Assembly: GCA_964489425.1 (NCBI GenBank)
Contig: CAZAYP010000029.1
Location: 1 to 62,314 of the forward strand
Source: CAZAYP01 sp964489425 [NCBI: uncultured Verrucomicrobiota bacterium]
GTDB taxonomy: Bacteria > Verrucomicrobiota > Kiritimatiellia > RZYC01
Reading direction: 5' to 3'
DNA length: 62,314 nt
Shown here: one piece after another, positions 36,280-45,362 of the stretch
How positions within the stretch are numbered: the stretch's first letter is position 1
Layout of the letters: each line of letters starts with the position of its first letter
Notes under the pieces: model-generated
Told to the model about the DNA's origin: nothing
The model's database searches: none
The model's input: only the letters and a program-made list of their open reading frames with translations
Position numbers and translations under genes: made by a program

Positions 36280-39200
36280 TTACCATAACAGCAGCAACCA
36301 GGGCAACGCATAAGGGGGCAAAGCGGAAACCACGATCCGGATGCGGCCGGAGGCGTGGCCGGCACCGTCGGTCACCGAGTAAATAAAGGCATCCTCGCCT
36401 TCGTAGTCCGTGGCCGGGCTGTAGGTATGGGCGCCGGCCGGGCTGTTGGTGAGAGTGCCGTGGCTGGGATCGGAAACGCCGGCCATCGTCACCGTGGCGC
36501 CCGGCCGCGCGCTGACCCGGCTGGTCAGGGACGTGTGGGCCATGACCAGCGGGGTATTGACGGCAGTGGCCTTGTCCTGGTCAGGCGCAATCAGCGTGAT
36601 GGGGCTCGCGTACGATTCGTGGACCGGCTCGCCCGCCAGCCCGCCGAGGGTCTCGAACGACACCGCGGCGGCAAACGGCTGCGTGGCGACCTGCACGAAA
36701 ACCACGCGGTACGCAAGCGCCACGAAATTGCCCGGCACCTGGCAGGACAGGATATCAATGGTCCAAGTCAACGTGTTGCCGGCCGGGTCGTAAACGGCGT
36801 TGCCGATCGTGGCCGGGTCAGGCGTGGACCCGGCCGGGATGGTCTCAACCACCTGCACGCTGCTGGCGTCCATGGTGCCGACATTGCGCAACACCAGCAG
36901 CATGCTGTTGTCCACCTGGTTAAACGTGCGCGCGATTTCGATCTGTGCCAGCGGCGCGGGCACCGCGTTGGTCTTGGCAAAAGTCAGGGTTATATCGCGG
37001 TGAACCGTGGCGATCCGTGTGGCGGGATGGTATTGCACCGGGTACAGGCAGACCGCCAGGGTGCGCCGGCCGTCCGGCTCGCCGATCACGGAATACGTGG
37101 CGCATCCTACCGGGTGGTTGTTGGTGAAACTGAACCCGGCGCCGGTGAATGAGGCCAGGCCGCTGGCGAACGACACCAGGCGCATGGACGGCATGTCGAG
37201 ATTGGTGACCGCCTCGTGGACCGCGCCGAGGTTGATGGCCGGCGCGCCGGACACCGTGAGGTCCGCGTCCAAGTCCATGCTCGCCACCACGTAGGGCAGC
37301 GGGGGATACCCGTTGGCGCAGGTCAGCGGCACGCCGCCCAGGTCCAGGTACTGGCGTATGCCAAGGTCGGTGGTCACGGTCTTTTCGCTCCACGAGTTGA
37401 CCTGCAGTTCGAAGACGACCGCGTCGTCGGTCTGGGTGGCCGTGACCACGCAATCCGGGGGGGTGGCGGGCGCGCGGCGCAGGGTGTTGGTGGGCGGGAA
37501 GACGATTTGCAGGGTCGGCGCACCGAAATGGTGCACCGCGGCCGTGACCAGTTCGGCCGTGTCCTGGCCGCTGAACAACATTTCGCGCGTGGCGCGCAGC
37601 AGGGCCTGGCTGACGTTTTTCGACGGCGTGGCGCCGTAGAGCGCCCGGAACAGGTTGTCGGCCAGCACCTCGCTGCCCAGGATGGGCATGTAGATGCTGC
37701 CGCCGACAAATCCGGCCGCGCCCTGGGCCAGCACCTGGGCCACGAACGAGTTGGTCGTGCTGTCGTCGGCATACTGCGACCCATGATGGCAGCCCAGGGA
37801 AAACCAGAGCGGGTGGTGGCCGTTGAAATCCACCTCGGCGGCATAACACAGCGGCCCCAAGCCCTGCTGCGCCAGTCGTTGCCGGCCGTCCGCGCCGGAA
37901 TCACGGTAATCGTTGCCATGGGCGATCGTATAGACCAGGCCGTTGTCCTGGCCTATGGCCGCCAGAAACTCCGGACGCATGCTGCCTTCTGATTCCTGGA
38001 GATAGGTGCTGTCGGCGCGGGAAAAGAAGTAGTTATTCCACAGGTTGCTGACCCCGGAATAGCACAGGGCGGGCATGGAGTCGTTCGTGATCAGCGCGAC
38101 CAGGGCCCGGGCGTGGTTGGTCTGCTGAAACGCGGCGGCCGATTCCAAGGCGGTTTTCATCACCGCCGGCGGGCCGGCCAGGCGCGAGACCGCGATGTCG
38201 GGATACTGGTCGCTGTTCAGGTTTTTGTAGGGCAGGTCGGACCACATGATATTGCGCCAGGTTGCCGCTGCGCAACAGGCCGCGTTGGGCGGGTTCACGT
38301 ATTCGTACCACCACCACCACTCGCACGCGTCCGACGTGCCCAGGTAACACCATGTTTCCCAATTCGCCGCCGGGCAGGTGATGCGATAATAGGGAATGAC
38401 ATTGTCGCTGCCCACCAGCAGGAGGCAGGCAGCGCGGCGCGCCAGGGCGTAGTTGCCGATTACCTGCGCCAGGTAGGCCGGGTAGCTTATGATCTGGTCC
38501 GGCCCAAAGGTGTTCCATTGGTAGCGGCCCCTTGCAAGGCAGGTGACGCCATTGGTGTCATACACGCCGGCGAACGCGTTGGTGCCGGCATTGTAGTTGG
38601 CCTCCCAGATGGCGCGAAACTCGCCCACATCGAGGAACGTGCCGTTCACCGCGTTGCTGGCGGCATAGATTTGCAGGGCGGCCAGCAGGCCGGTCACGGC
38701 CGCGGTGCCATACACCGCCTGCAGACGGGCCGCGTCGGTGACGATCAGCACCTGCCCGGTGGGCTGGCTGGCGCGCAGGTAAAGGGGCGTGGTCAAGGCG
38801 GCGCTGATCGGCTGCTGGCTCTCGGCGTCTATGTAAGTCAGCAGGTCGTTGGTGCCGGTCAACTGGTAGGTGGTGCCGGCCGTGACCACCGGCAGGACCA
38901 TGCCCAAGGTCAGGTCCAGGTACTGCTCGGGCTGGAAAGCCAGGCGCGACAGCAGGCCGCAGGCATTGGAACCCTGCCAGGTGAACTCGTAGGCGGCCGT
39001 GCCCTGGAATGGCGCGGCGAATGGCTCCGCTACACAGTTGGTCAGGACCTCGCCGCTCGGGCTGCGCTTGCGGACGGTCACGGAGTTGGTGAGCGCCAGC
39101 CAGGCCCGGAACCAGGCCTCCGCGTTGGCGCCGAGGCCGGCGGCATTGGTGGTCAGCCCCACCCGCAAGGCCAGGCTTCGGCCGGCCCAGTCCATCTGGT

Positions 39201-40878
39201 TGTACGCCGCCCCGACCACGTTCTGGACCAGGGCCACGTCGTCGTCCCAGGCGTACACGGCGCCGTCCGTGGTTTCGGCCAGCAGCCGCATGGCCGGCAG
39301 GATTTTGGTCTCCCCGATCACCGGGTCCGGCCAAACGCCATACATGGGGAACAAGCTTACACCGTTGGACAGGGCCGACCGCCAGGCCAGCTCGATGGCT
39401 GCGTCGTCGTCCGGGTACCAGGGATTGCCGCACTGGGGCGACTCGTCGCTCACCGGGAAAATCATGCGCAGGGAGTTGGTGCGCCAGGGATAGGTCGCGG
39501 TAAGCTGGGCGGCACCCCAGCCCCAGCACTCGCGGCGTTGTTCCTTGCTGCTGCACATGCCTTCGGGCTTGAGCAGCTTGACGGCATTGCTCACCCCGCG
39601 AACCCAGTAATACTGGTAGGCCGGGTCGGGCAGAAAGAAATCTTCCAGCGCGTACACATCGTAGTGGCAGGACGCGTCCTGGTTCACGGACTCGATAATC
39701 CTGCCGATATTGCCAAGGAGCGACACCCATTCCTGGGTCATGGTCATGGACGTGTCCAGGATGAACACCAGGTCCAGCGGGCGAATCAGGGGGGCTTCCG
39801 GCGCGACCTCAAACACGCCCGCGGCCCGCAGGGACGTGCCGCGCGGCGCCAGGTTGTAGCGCACCAGTATCGGCTTGTCCATGCCTGGCTTGAGCCGGCC
39901 CAGTTCGCCCGGCTCCAGCACGCCATTGGTATTGGCATCCTCGCCGGCCACGCGTTCCACGTCAATGTGGGGCAGGGCGTTTTCCAGGTAGCCCTGCTGG
40001 ATCGCGCCCTGGAAAGCGGGCCGGGTCGCGGCGGCCAGGTTGGTGCCATCCGCCAGCCGTACCTGCCAGCGGAAGGTGCCGCTGGCTTCCGGCGGCAGGG
40101 CATACGAGATGAGCCCCAAGTTGGTCAGGGCGTAGCGGCCGCCTACCGGCAATACGAACCCCGGCTGCTCCTTCACCAGGGCTATCGCGGGCCAGGCGCC
40201 GGACTCCGGGTTGTACTGACGCAGTACCACCTGGAGCATGGCATTGGAAATGGCCACGTTGCCGGTGTTGTTCACGCAGGCGTTGGTCCGAAACGCCACG
40301 GTGGTCCCGGCGCCGTATTCGTAGTAGTCGCTGGTGCAGTCCTGGAACCGTGCCTGCTGCACCCGCGCCACCTGGAACCGCGGACTGGAAACCATGTACA
40401 CCTTGGCGGCAGGGCTACCGCGCGGATAGGTGGCGATGACCCTGTAGCAGTATTCGCCCGGCGGGTTGGTGGCTGAATCCCAACTGGCATATCTGGACCA
40501 GGATTCCGAAGGCCCCAGGTTCAGGGATCCCTGCGTCAGGATTTTAACCGTCACAAATATGTCCTCGGCCAGGTTGGGGCGGTTGGCCAACTCCAGGCGG
40601 TAGTCCAGGAAACATGTCTGCGTGGAGACGTTTTGGAGTCCCATGACCACGTTCATGGGCTGGTTGAGATACACCACCGGGTCGGGCGTGTAGGGATACC
40701 CGGCCGGCAGGTTGGGCAGTTCCCATGACGCGATGCCGGCGAGTTGATCGCCCAACTGGGCCTGCGGTTGCCGGACAAGGGCCGCCTGGGCTGGGTCAAG
40801 CGGCAGGATTAGCAGGCCACCACCCAGGGCCGCCAGCCATACGGATACCATTCCCAACCTTAGAATTATTGCCTTCAT
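36280..40878 (-). CDS. Gingipain-like cysteine peptidase (family C25) with a VWA domain
   Basis: I chose the ATG at 40878 because AAGGAAGG lies just upstream; the longer frame starts at 40908. After the signal peptide come about 330 residues of Ig-like sequence, then a VWA domain opening FILDTSMTM with an intact DxSxT metal site (Asp375). The C25 peptidase domain (about 800-1115) has catalytic His987 in TIAHGND and Cys1030 in SLGCHHGSQ, and the typical FGAPTLQI close (FGDPTL in the family). Then come a DUF11-like domain and a cadherin-like/Big_9-type repeat (SVTDGAGHASG). The end is PPYALPWLLLLW. C25 enzymes are secreted, often Arg- or Lys-specific endopeptidases; specificity here cannot be read. 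A VWA before C25 is unusual and may bind a surface partner. Confidence 0.88.
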   Translation of the reverse strand: MKAIILRLGMVSVWLAALGGGLLILPLDPAQAALVRQPQAQLGDQLAGIASWELPNLPAGYPYTPDPVVYLNQPMNVVMGLQNVSTQTCFLDYRLELANRPNLAEDIFVTVKILTQGSLNLGPSESWSRYASWDSATNPPGEYCYRVIATYPRGSPAAKVYMVSSPRFQVARVQQARFQDCTSDYYEYGAGTTVAFRTNACVNNTGNVAISNAMLQVVLRQYNPESGAWPAIALVKEQPGFVLPVGGRYALTNLGLISYALPPEASGTFRWQVRLADGTNLAAATRPAFQGAIQQGYLENALPHIDVERVAGEDANTNGVLEPGELGRLKPGMDKPILVRYNLAPRGTSLRAAGVFEVAPEAPLIRPLDLVFILDTSMTMTQEWVSLLGNIGRIIESVNQDASCHYDVYALEDFFLPDPAYQYYWVRGVSNAVKLLKPEGMCSSKEQRRECWGWGAAQLTATYPWRTNSLRMIFPVSDESPQCGNPWYPDDDAAIELAWRSALSNGVSLFPMYGVWPDPVIGETKILPAMRLLAETTDGAVYAWDDDVALVQNVVGAAYNQMDWAGRSLALRVGLTTNAAGLGANAEAWFRAWLALTNSVTVRKRSPSGEVLTNCVAEPFAAPFQGTAAYEFTWQGSNACGLLSRLAFQPEQYLDLTLGMVLPVVTAGTTYQLTGTNDLLTYIDAESQQPISAALTTPLYLRASQPTGQVLIVTDAARLQAVYGTAAVTGLLAALQIYAASNAVNGTFLDVGEFRAIWEANYNAGTNAFAGVYDTNGVTCLARGRYQWNTFGPDQIISYPAYLAQVIGNYALARRAACLLLVGSDNVIPYYRITCPAANWETWCYLGTSDACEWWWWYEYVNPPNAACCAAATWRNIMWSDLPYKNLNSDQYPDIAVSRLAGPPAVMKTALESAAAFQQTNHARALVALITNDSMPALCYSGVSNLWNNYFFSRADSTYLQESEGSMRPEFLAAIGQDNGLVYTIAHGNDYRDSGADGRQRLAQQGLGPLCYAAEVDFNGHHPLWFSLGCHHGSQYADDSTTNSFVAQVLAQGAAGFVGGSIYMPILGSEVLADNLFRALYGATPSKNVSQALLRATREMLFSGQDTAELVTAAVHHFGAPTLQIVFPPTNTLRRAPATPPDCVVTATQTDDAVVFELQVNSWSEKTVTTDLGIRQYLDLGGVPLTCANGYPPLPYVVASMDLDADLTVSGAPAINLGAVHEAVTNLDMPSMRLVSFASGLASFTGAGFSFTNNHPVGCATYSVIGEPDGRRTLAVCLYPVQYHPATRIATVHRDITLTFAKTNAVPAPLAQIEIARTFNQVDNSMLLVLRNVGTMDASSVQVVETIPAGSTPDPATIGNAVYDPAGNTLTWTIDILSCQVPGNFVALAYRVVFVQVATQPFAAAVSFETLGGLAGEPVHESYASPITLIAPDQDKATAVNTPLVMAHTSLTSRVSARPGATVTMAGVSDPSHGTLTNSPAGAHTYSPATDYEGEDAFIYSVTDGAGHASGRIRIVVSALPPYALPWLLLLW

Positions 40879-40935
40879 TAACCCTTCCTTCGCCCTCGCC
40901 GGATTCATGTTGCACGGCAGGACATCACCAACTCT

Positions 40936-43900
40936 TTAGCGCACGGCGCGGACGCGGAAATACATCATGGTCGCGGTGGCGCTGACCGGGCAGGTGTTGG
41001 TCACCGGCGTGACGGGCCGGTTGGTCGCCAGCACGGTCCAATTCGTGCCAACCAGGTTGAGGGTAGATTCAAGATACTGGACCACCGCCGTGCCGCCCAC
41101 CCACTCCACCAACCCCACGCGATGGTCGGAGAAATGCAGGTAGGACCGGCCGTTGGTCGGGATGGTGTCGGCGATGTATTCCTGCCAGGTGAAAACGCTG
41201 TCGTTGTCGGCGTCGTTGGTGGCAGCGGCCTCGAACCCGCTGCTCCAGCCGTAGCGGGCCAGCCACCACTCGGGCGTGCTCGTGTTGGAGGTGACGTTCT
41301 CGGCAAAGATGCCCACCACCAGGCCGGTGGCGGTGACATTGTTCCAACGCGACGTGTAGCGGGCCAGGCCGTGCACGCCGGCCACGGCCACGCCATTGGT
41401 TTCCACCGTGTCGATGTGGTAATAGGTGTTTGCGTCGACCACGAAGCTGGTGCTGCCGCCATAGGGGATCACCACGACGCCCGCCGGCGTGATGCTGCCG
41501 TGCGGCGCCGCCACGGTCTGGATGTGGGGATCGAAAGTGTAAGCAGCCGGCAGCACCGACGCGCCCCGCGAGATGGACTGGACCACGAGGTCCGCCACCC
41601 CGGGCACCGACCCGGGCATGACCACGCGCACCCATTCCACCCCCTGCGACACGATCACGGCCGACAACCCGCCCGCCAGCACGTTGGTGATGTCCGCGCC
41701 GGCGCCCAGCCGGCCGTTGGTGATGGTGACACTGTTGCCGCCGTAATCCGGCCCGCGCCAGGCCGAAAGGCTGTAGGCGCTGCCGCGCAGGTTGATCCGG
41801 AAGCTCGCATCCGCGCCGGAGGCGTCGCTGGCAATGACCACGGCGGCGGTGAACGCGCCAGCCGCGGACGATGCAAACCGCACCGTGAACCCGGTGGCGC
41901 CACCGGCCGGCACCGTGGCGGGGATGCCGCTGACCGTGAACAACGAGGCCGATGATCCGTTCGTGGTCCAGCCGCCGATGGTCAGCGGACTGGACCCGTC
42001 ATTGGTGATCGTGAGGGTGTGGACCCGGGAGGTGCCGGCCACCCACAACCCGAAATCGGTGCCCCGCGCCGTGTTGGCCGCTGCGCCATTCACGATCGGC
42101 ACGCGGTTGGTGCCCAGGATCATGATCCCGGACTGGGTGTAGCTGAAGCGATCCGAGACCGTCGTGATGCCGAAGGCCGTGGACACCACCTTCACGTCGC
42201 CCACCAGCGCGGCCGGCGCGGCGCTGGCCGTGACTTGGATCTGGGTGGCGCTGACCGCGTTGATGGTGGCGGGGATGTTGCAGAGCCGGACATCCAGGAC
42301 GTCCGCCATCTCGCCGCTGCACAGGTTGGAGCCCCAGATGGTCACCGGGAAGCCGCCAGCCGTGGGGCCGCTAGCGGGTTCCACGCCGCTGGCAAACACG
42401 CGGCCCTGGTACTTGTACGTGTTGGCGCGCGGCGTCCCGGCCGGGCCGGCGCCGCCGGCGGCATAATAGTAGCCGTCCAGCACGCCGCCGGCAAAGGCGT
42501 AACGGTGGGCCGGCATCACGGCGCCGGCCACCCAGTTGGTGCTGTCAAAACGGCAGACATTGGACGAGGTGGTTCCGCCCATCACGGTGACCAGGCCCGC
42601 CACCTCGTCTGCGCCGGGATACGCCTGCGCCGCCGGCAGGCCGGCCACCTCGGTCCACGACGCGCCGGCGGATTTGTAGACATTGCTGGCGGCCGTGCCG
42701 GTGGCGTCGTACCCGCCCATCACATAGAGGTTATCCTGCCAAGCAACAGCCGCGGCGCCGTAGCGGCGGGCCGGCAAGCCGGGCACCTCGGTCCAGCTGG
42801 TGCCGTTGAACCGGTACACGTTGGTTTCGGCGCCCGCCGCCAACTGGCCGCCCATGGCGTAGAGATGGCCGTTGAATACGGCCACGGCCGGCGAATGGCG
42901 CGCTGCCGGCAGCCCGGCGGTTTGCGTCCAGGAGGCGCCATCGAACACAAACACATTGGTCACGGCGACGGACGTGCGGTAGCCGGCCACGGCATGCAGC
43001 CGGTTGCTGAAGGCGGCCACGCCCATCCTGGTGCGGATGTCCGGCAGGCCGACCACCTCGGTCCAGGCGCTGCCGTCAAAGCGGTAGACATTGGTGCGGT
43101 TGGCGCTGGCATCCTCGCCGGCCACGGCGTAGAGGTAGCCGTCCAGCACGCCGCCGGCCACGAACTTGCGGTCCCCGGGCATGCCCGCCACCTCGGTCCA
43201 GTAGTCTTCGATATCAACGCCGATCGCCCCCTGGCCGTTGTAGAGATAGGCGCCGGGAATGGTGGTTGCGCCGCGGCTGGTGGAATAGATCGCCACCTCG
43301 ACCAGGCCGGTCGGGCCGGCCGGCACGCGCACGCGCACCCAGTTGAGGCCCTGGCCGGTGATGCTGGCGGCTGGGAACCCGGCGAAGGACACGTTGGTGA
43401 TGTCCGACCCGTTGCCCATGAGCCCGTTGGTCAGCACAATAAAGTTGCCGCCGTTCCACGGCCCATTGTCCGGGAGCACGTAGCAACTGCGTTCGCCCAT
43501 GGCGCCGGACCCTTCAAACGGGCTGCGGAACACCGTGTTGGTGGCGCGGGCCCAGTAATAATACTCCCGCAACGCCAGGGCCGAGGTGTCGGAAAAGCTC
43601 AAGCCCGTGGTGGAGCCGACGCACACCGCGCCAGTGGCCGCGGGGATGGTGCTGCGCCAGATTTCGTAACCCAGCGCGTAGGGGCAGGAAGACCAGGCCA
43701 GCGCTACCCGGTCGTCGTAATCCCACTGCGAGGCGGTGGTGTTGGTGGGCGCGCGCAGCAGGGCGCTCGAGTTGAACATGTTCTGGCCATACTTCGGCCA
43801 GGGCGAGTTCATCAGCTTGCCGCCCGTGCCCGGCAGGGCGAAGAAGGCCGCCTGGTCATAAGACCCGATATAAACCGTGCCATCCAGGCCAATCGCGGGC

Positions 43901-44958
43901 GAGGCCTGGACGCGGGCGTTCCCGTCGCCATTATCGAGTCGCCAGACGATCGCGGTGGTGCCGTTGGCGTTGAAGGCATAGAAATTCGGGTCCACGGAGG
44001 GGTAGTTGGTGCCGTAGTTGCTGGCGACATAGATCGTGCCGTCCGCCCCGAGGGCTGGCGAACTGTAGATCGCACCGTCCGCTCGCCAGGCATGCTGGGT
44101 GGCGCCGTTGACGTCGAAGCCGTACAGGAAGCCGCCGGTGTCGCCGACGTACAGCACGCCGTTGGTGCCGATCGCCACCGAACTGTAATCGAAGGACTTG
44201 GACGCGGTCCAGGTGCGCTGGGTCGTGCCGTCCGGATTGAACGCGTAGAGATTCTTGTCCAGCGACGGGACGTAAATGGTGCCGTCCGCCCCGATGGCCG
44301 GGGTTGAATAGGTCCCGGTGCCGGCATTCCAGGCGGCCTGGGTGGTGCCCAGGGAGCTGATAAGCAGCAGGTCGCCAGCATCGTTCAGGACCAGCACCTG
44401 GTCGTTCGATGTGAGCACCGGCGAACTTACGATGTAATCCGAGCTGACCTCCCAGATGCCGTTCGTGCGCCCGTCCGGGTTGAACGAGTACAAGCACCCG
44501 TCGTAGTACCCGGCGACATAGATGGTTCCGTCGCGCGCGATGGCCGGGGCGCAGGTGATCCGCGTGCTGGTGGACCAGGTGCGCTGGGTCGTGCCGTCGG
44601 GGTTAAGGGCATAGACCATGTTGCTCTCGCAGCCCACGTAGATGGTGCCGTCCGGGCCGATCGCTGGCGGGGCATAGGTCCGGCCGACAAGCCGCCAGAC
44701 ATGTTGGGTAGTGCCGTCGGGCCCAAAGGCGTAAAAAAAGGGCGCGTTGTGGTCCTTGGTGCCGACGTAAATCGTGCCGTTGGTGCCGATGGCGGCCGAG
44801 GAGAAGAATGTGCCACCGGCGGTGAACAGGTAGTTGGTCGTGCCCATGACCCAGGCTTGGGCCGGACTAGCCAAGGCGAGCACCAATCCCCAAAGCAATA
44901 GATGAGCCGCTTGCCGCGCCACGCAACCGGATACCAGAACCGCAGGATGTTTCATCAT
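40936..44958 (-). CDS. Secreted PQQ-like + kelch double-propeller protein with IPT and choice-of-anchor domains
   Basis: 1,340 residues. GGGAGG sits five bases before the ATG. A signal peptide (about 1-35, AQA) is followed by a PQQ-like propeller (about 37-385) with repeated IGxDGTIYVG strands, an FN3-like part, an IPT domain (about 500-565, GNGSDITNVSFAG), a kelch propeller (about 593-840, repeated GGxLDGYLYAVAG and SWTEVxGLP), a second IPT, a choice-of-anchor-D/HYDIN-like domain (about 950-1063, TLTITNDGSSPLTIG) and a third IPT. The C-terminal part has TPEWWLARYGW ... DADNDSVFTWQEYIADT, a closing pattern I associate with Kiritimatiellota/Verrucomicrobiota exoproteins, and ends in FRVRAVR. 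It is probably a surface binding protein. The next gene downstream on this strand is the C25 peptidase, about 60 bases on. Confidence 0.87.
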   Translation of the reverse strand: MMKHPAVLVSGCVARQAAHLLLWGLVLALASPAQAWVMGTTNYLFTAGGTFFSSAAIGTNGTIYVGTKDHNAPFFYAFGPDGTTQHVWRLVGRTYAPPAIGPDGTIYVGCESNMVYALNPDGTTQRTWSTSTRITCAPAIARDGTIYVAGYYDGCLYSFNPDGRTNGIWEVSSDYIVSSPVLTSNDQVLVLNDAGDLLLISSLGTTQAAWNAGTGTYSTPAIGADGTIYVPSLDKNLYAFNPDGTTQRTWTASKSFDYSSVAIGTNGVLYVGDTGGFLYGFDVNGATQHAWRADGAIYSSPALGADGTIYVASNYGTNYPSVDPNFYAFNANGTTAIVWRLDNGDGNARVQASPAIGLDGTVYIGSYDQAAFFALPGTGGKLMNSPWPKYGQNMFNSSALLRAPTNTTASQWDYDDRVALAWSSCPYALGYEIWRSTIPAATGAVCVGSTTGLSFSDTSALALREYYYWARATNTVFRSPFEGSGAMGERSCYVLPDNGPWNGGNFIVLTNGLMGNGSDITNVSFAGFPAASITGQGLNWVRVRVPAGPTGLVEVAIYSTSRGATTIPGAYLYNGQGAIGVDIEDYWTEVAGMPGDRKFVAGGVLDGYLYAVAGEDASANRTNVYRFDGSAWTEVVGLPDIRTRMGVAAFSNRLHAVAGYRTSVAVTNVFVFDGASWTQTAGLPAARHSPAVAVFNGHLYAMGGQLAAGAETNVYRFNGTSWTEVPGLPARRYGAAAVAWQDNLYVMGGYDATGTAASNVYKSAGASWTEVAGLPAAQAYPGADEVAGLVTVMGGTTSSNVCRFDSTNWVAGAVMPAHRYAFAGGVLDGYYYAAGGAGPAGTPRANTYKYQGRVFASGVEPASGPTAGGFPVTIWGSNLCSGEMADVLDVRLCNIPATINAVSATQIQVTASAAPAALVGDVKVVSTAFGITTVSDRFSYTQSGIMILGTNRVPIVNGAAANTARGTDFGLWVAGTSRVHTLTITNDGSSPLTIGGWTTNGSSASLFTVSGIPATVPAGGATGFTVRFASSAAGAFTAAVVIASDASGADASFRINLRGSAYSLSAWRGPDYGGNSVTITNGRLGAGADITNVLAGGLSAVIVSQGVEWVRVVMPGSVPGVADLVVQSISRGASVLPAAYTFDPHIQTVAAPHGSITPAGVVVIPYGGSTSFVVDANTYYHIDTVETNGVAVAGVHGLARYTSRWNNVTATGLVVGIFAENVTSNTSTPEWWLARYGWSSGFEAAATNDADNDSVFTWQEYIADTIPTNGRSYLHFSDHRVGLVEWVGGTAVVQYLESTLNLVGTNWTVLATNRPVTPVTNTCPVSATATMMYFRVRAVR

Positions 44959-45260
44959 GGCCGCCTCCCTTCAACGGGTATACTATCGCTCGCGCGCACC
45001 GCCTTTGCAACACCTTGCGATGGCAAATTAGCACGCGCCAAGTGCGGTTCCATGGTTCAGGGCCGGGCCATTCCATGAGTCCTGTCAAGACGGCCGCTTC
45101 GCTCCGCCGCCTGCGCACACCCCGCGAACAATTCCGTTATACCCCATGCCACATAATTACAATATTGTATTTATTTGTCGGAATGCTTTACGCAATCATT
45201 TCGTCGAATTGTTGTTTTATCTAATTTCATTACAATAGGTTATAAGATTGTCAATTCGTG
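44959..45260. other. Regulatory spacer between divergent genes
   Basis: About 300 bases separating the propeller gene (leftward) from amtB (rightward). The half next to amtB is strongly AT-rich in an otherwise GC-rich window. It holds a perfect 12-base palindrome TACAATATTGTA at 45158-45169 and an ACAAT-N9-ATTGT inverted repeat at 45233-45251, both plausible binding sites for a regulator or bending protein. No reading frame looks real. Confidence 0.5.
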
Positions 45261-45276
45261 TTGGCACGATATTTGC
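45261..45276 (+). promoter_or_regulatory. Sigma-54 (RpoN) promoter of amtB-glnK
   Basis: TTGGCACGATATTTGC matches the -24/-12 consensus (TGGCACG-N4-TTGC), with GG at 45263-45264 and GC at 45275-45276, exactly 12 bases apart. It lies 87 bases upstream of the amtB start. In other bacteria this class of promoter drives amtB-glnK under nitrogen limitation and needs an NtrC-type activator. Confidence 0.88.
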
Positions 45277-45362
45277 GAAGCACATTGCATGCCTGTTTGC
45301 GGAAGGATGGCGCCTGCAAGGAGCCATGAACGCGACAGGCCAACCAAGAAAGGATCGCCAAC

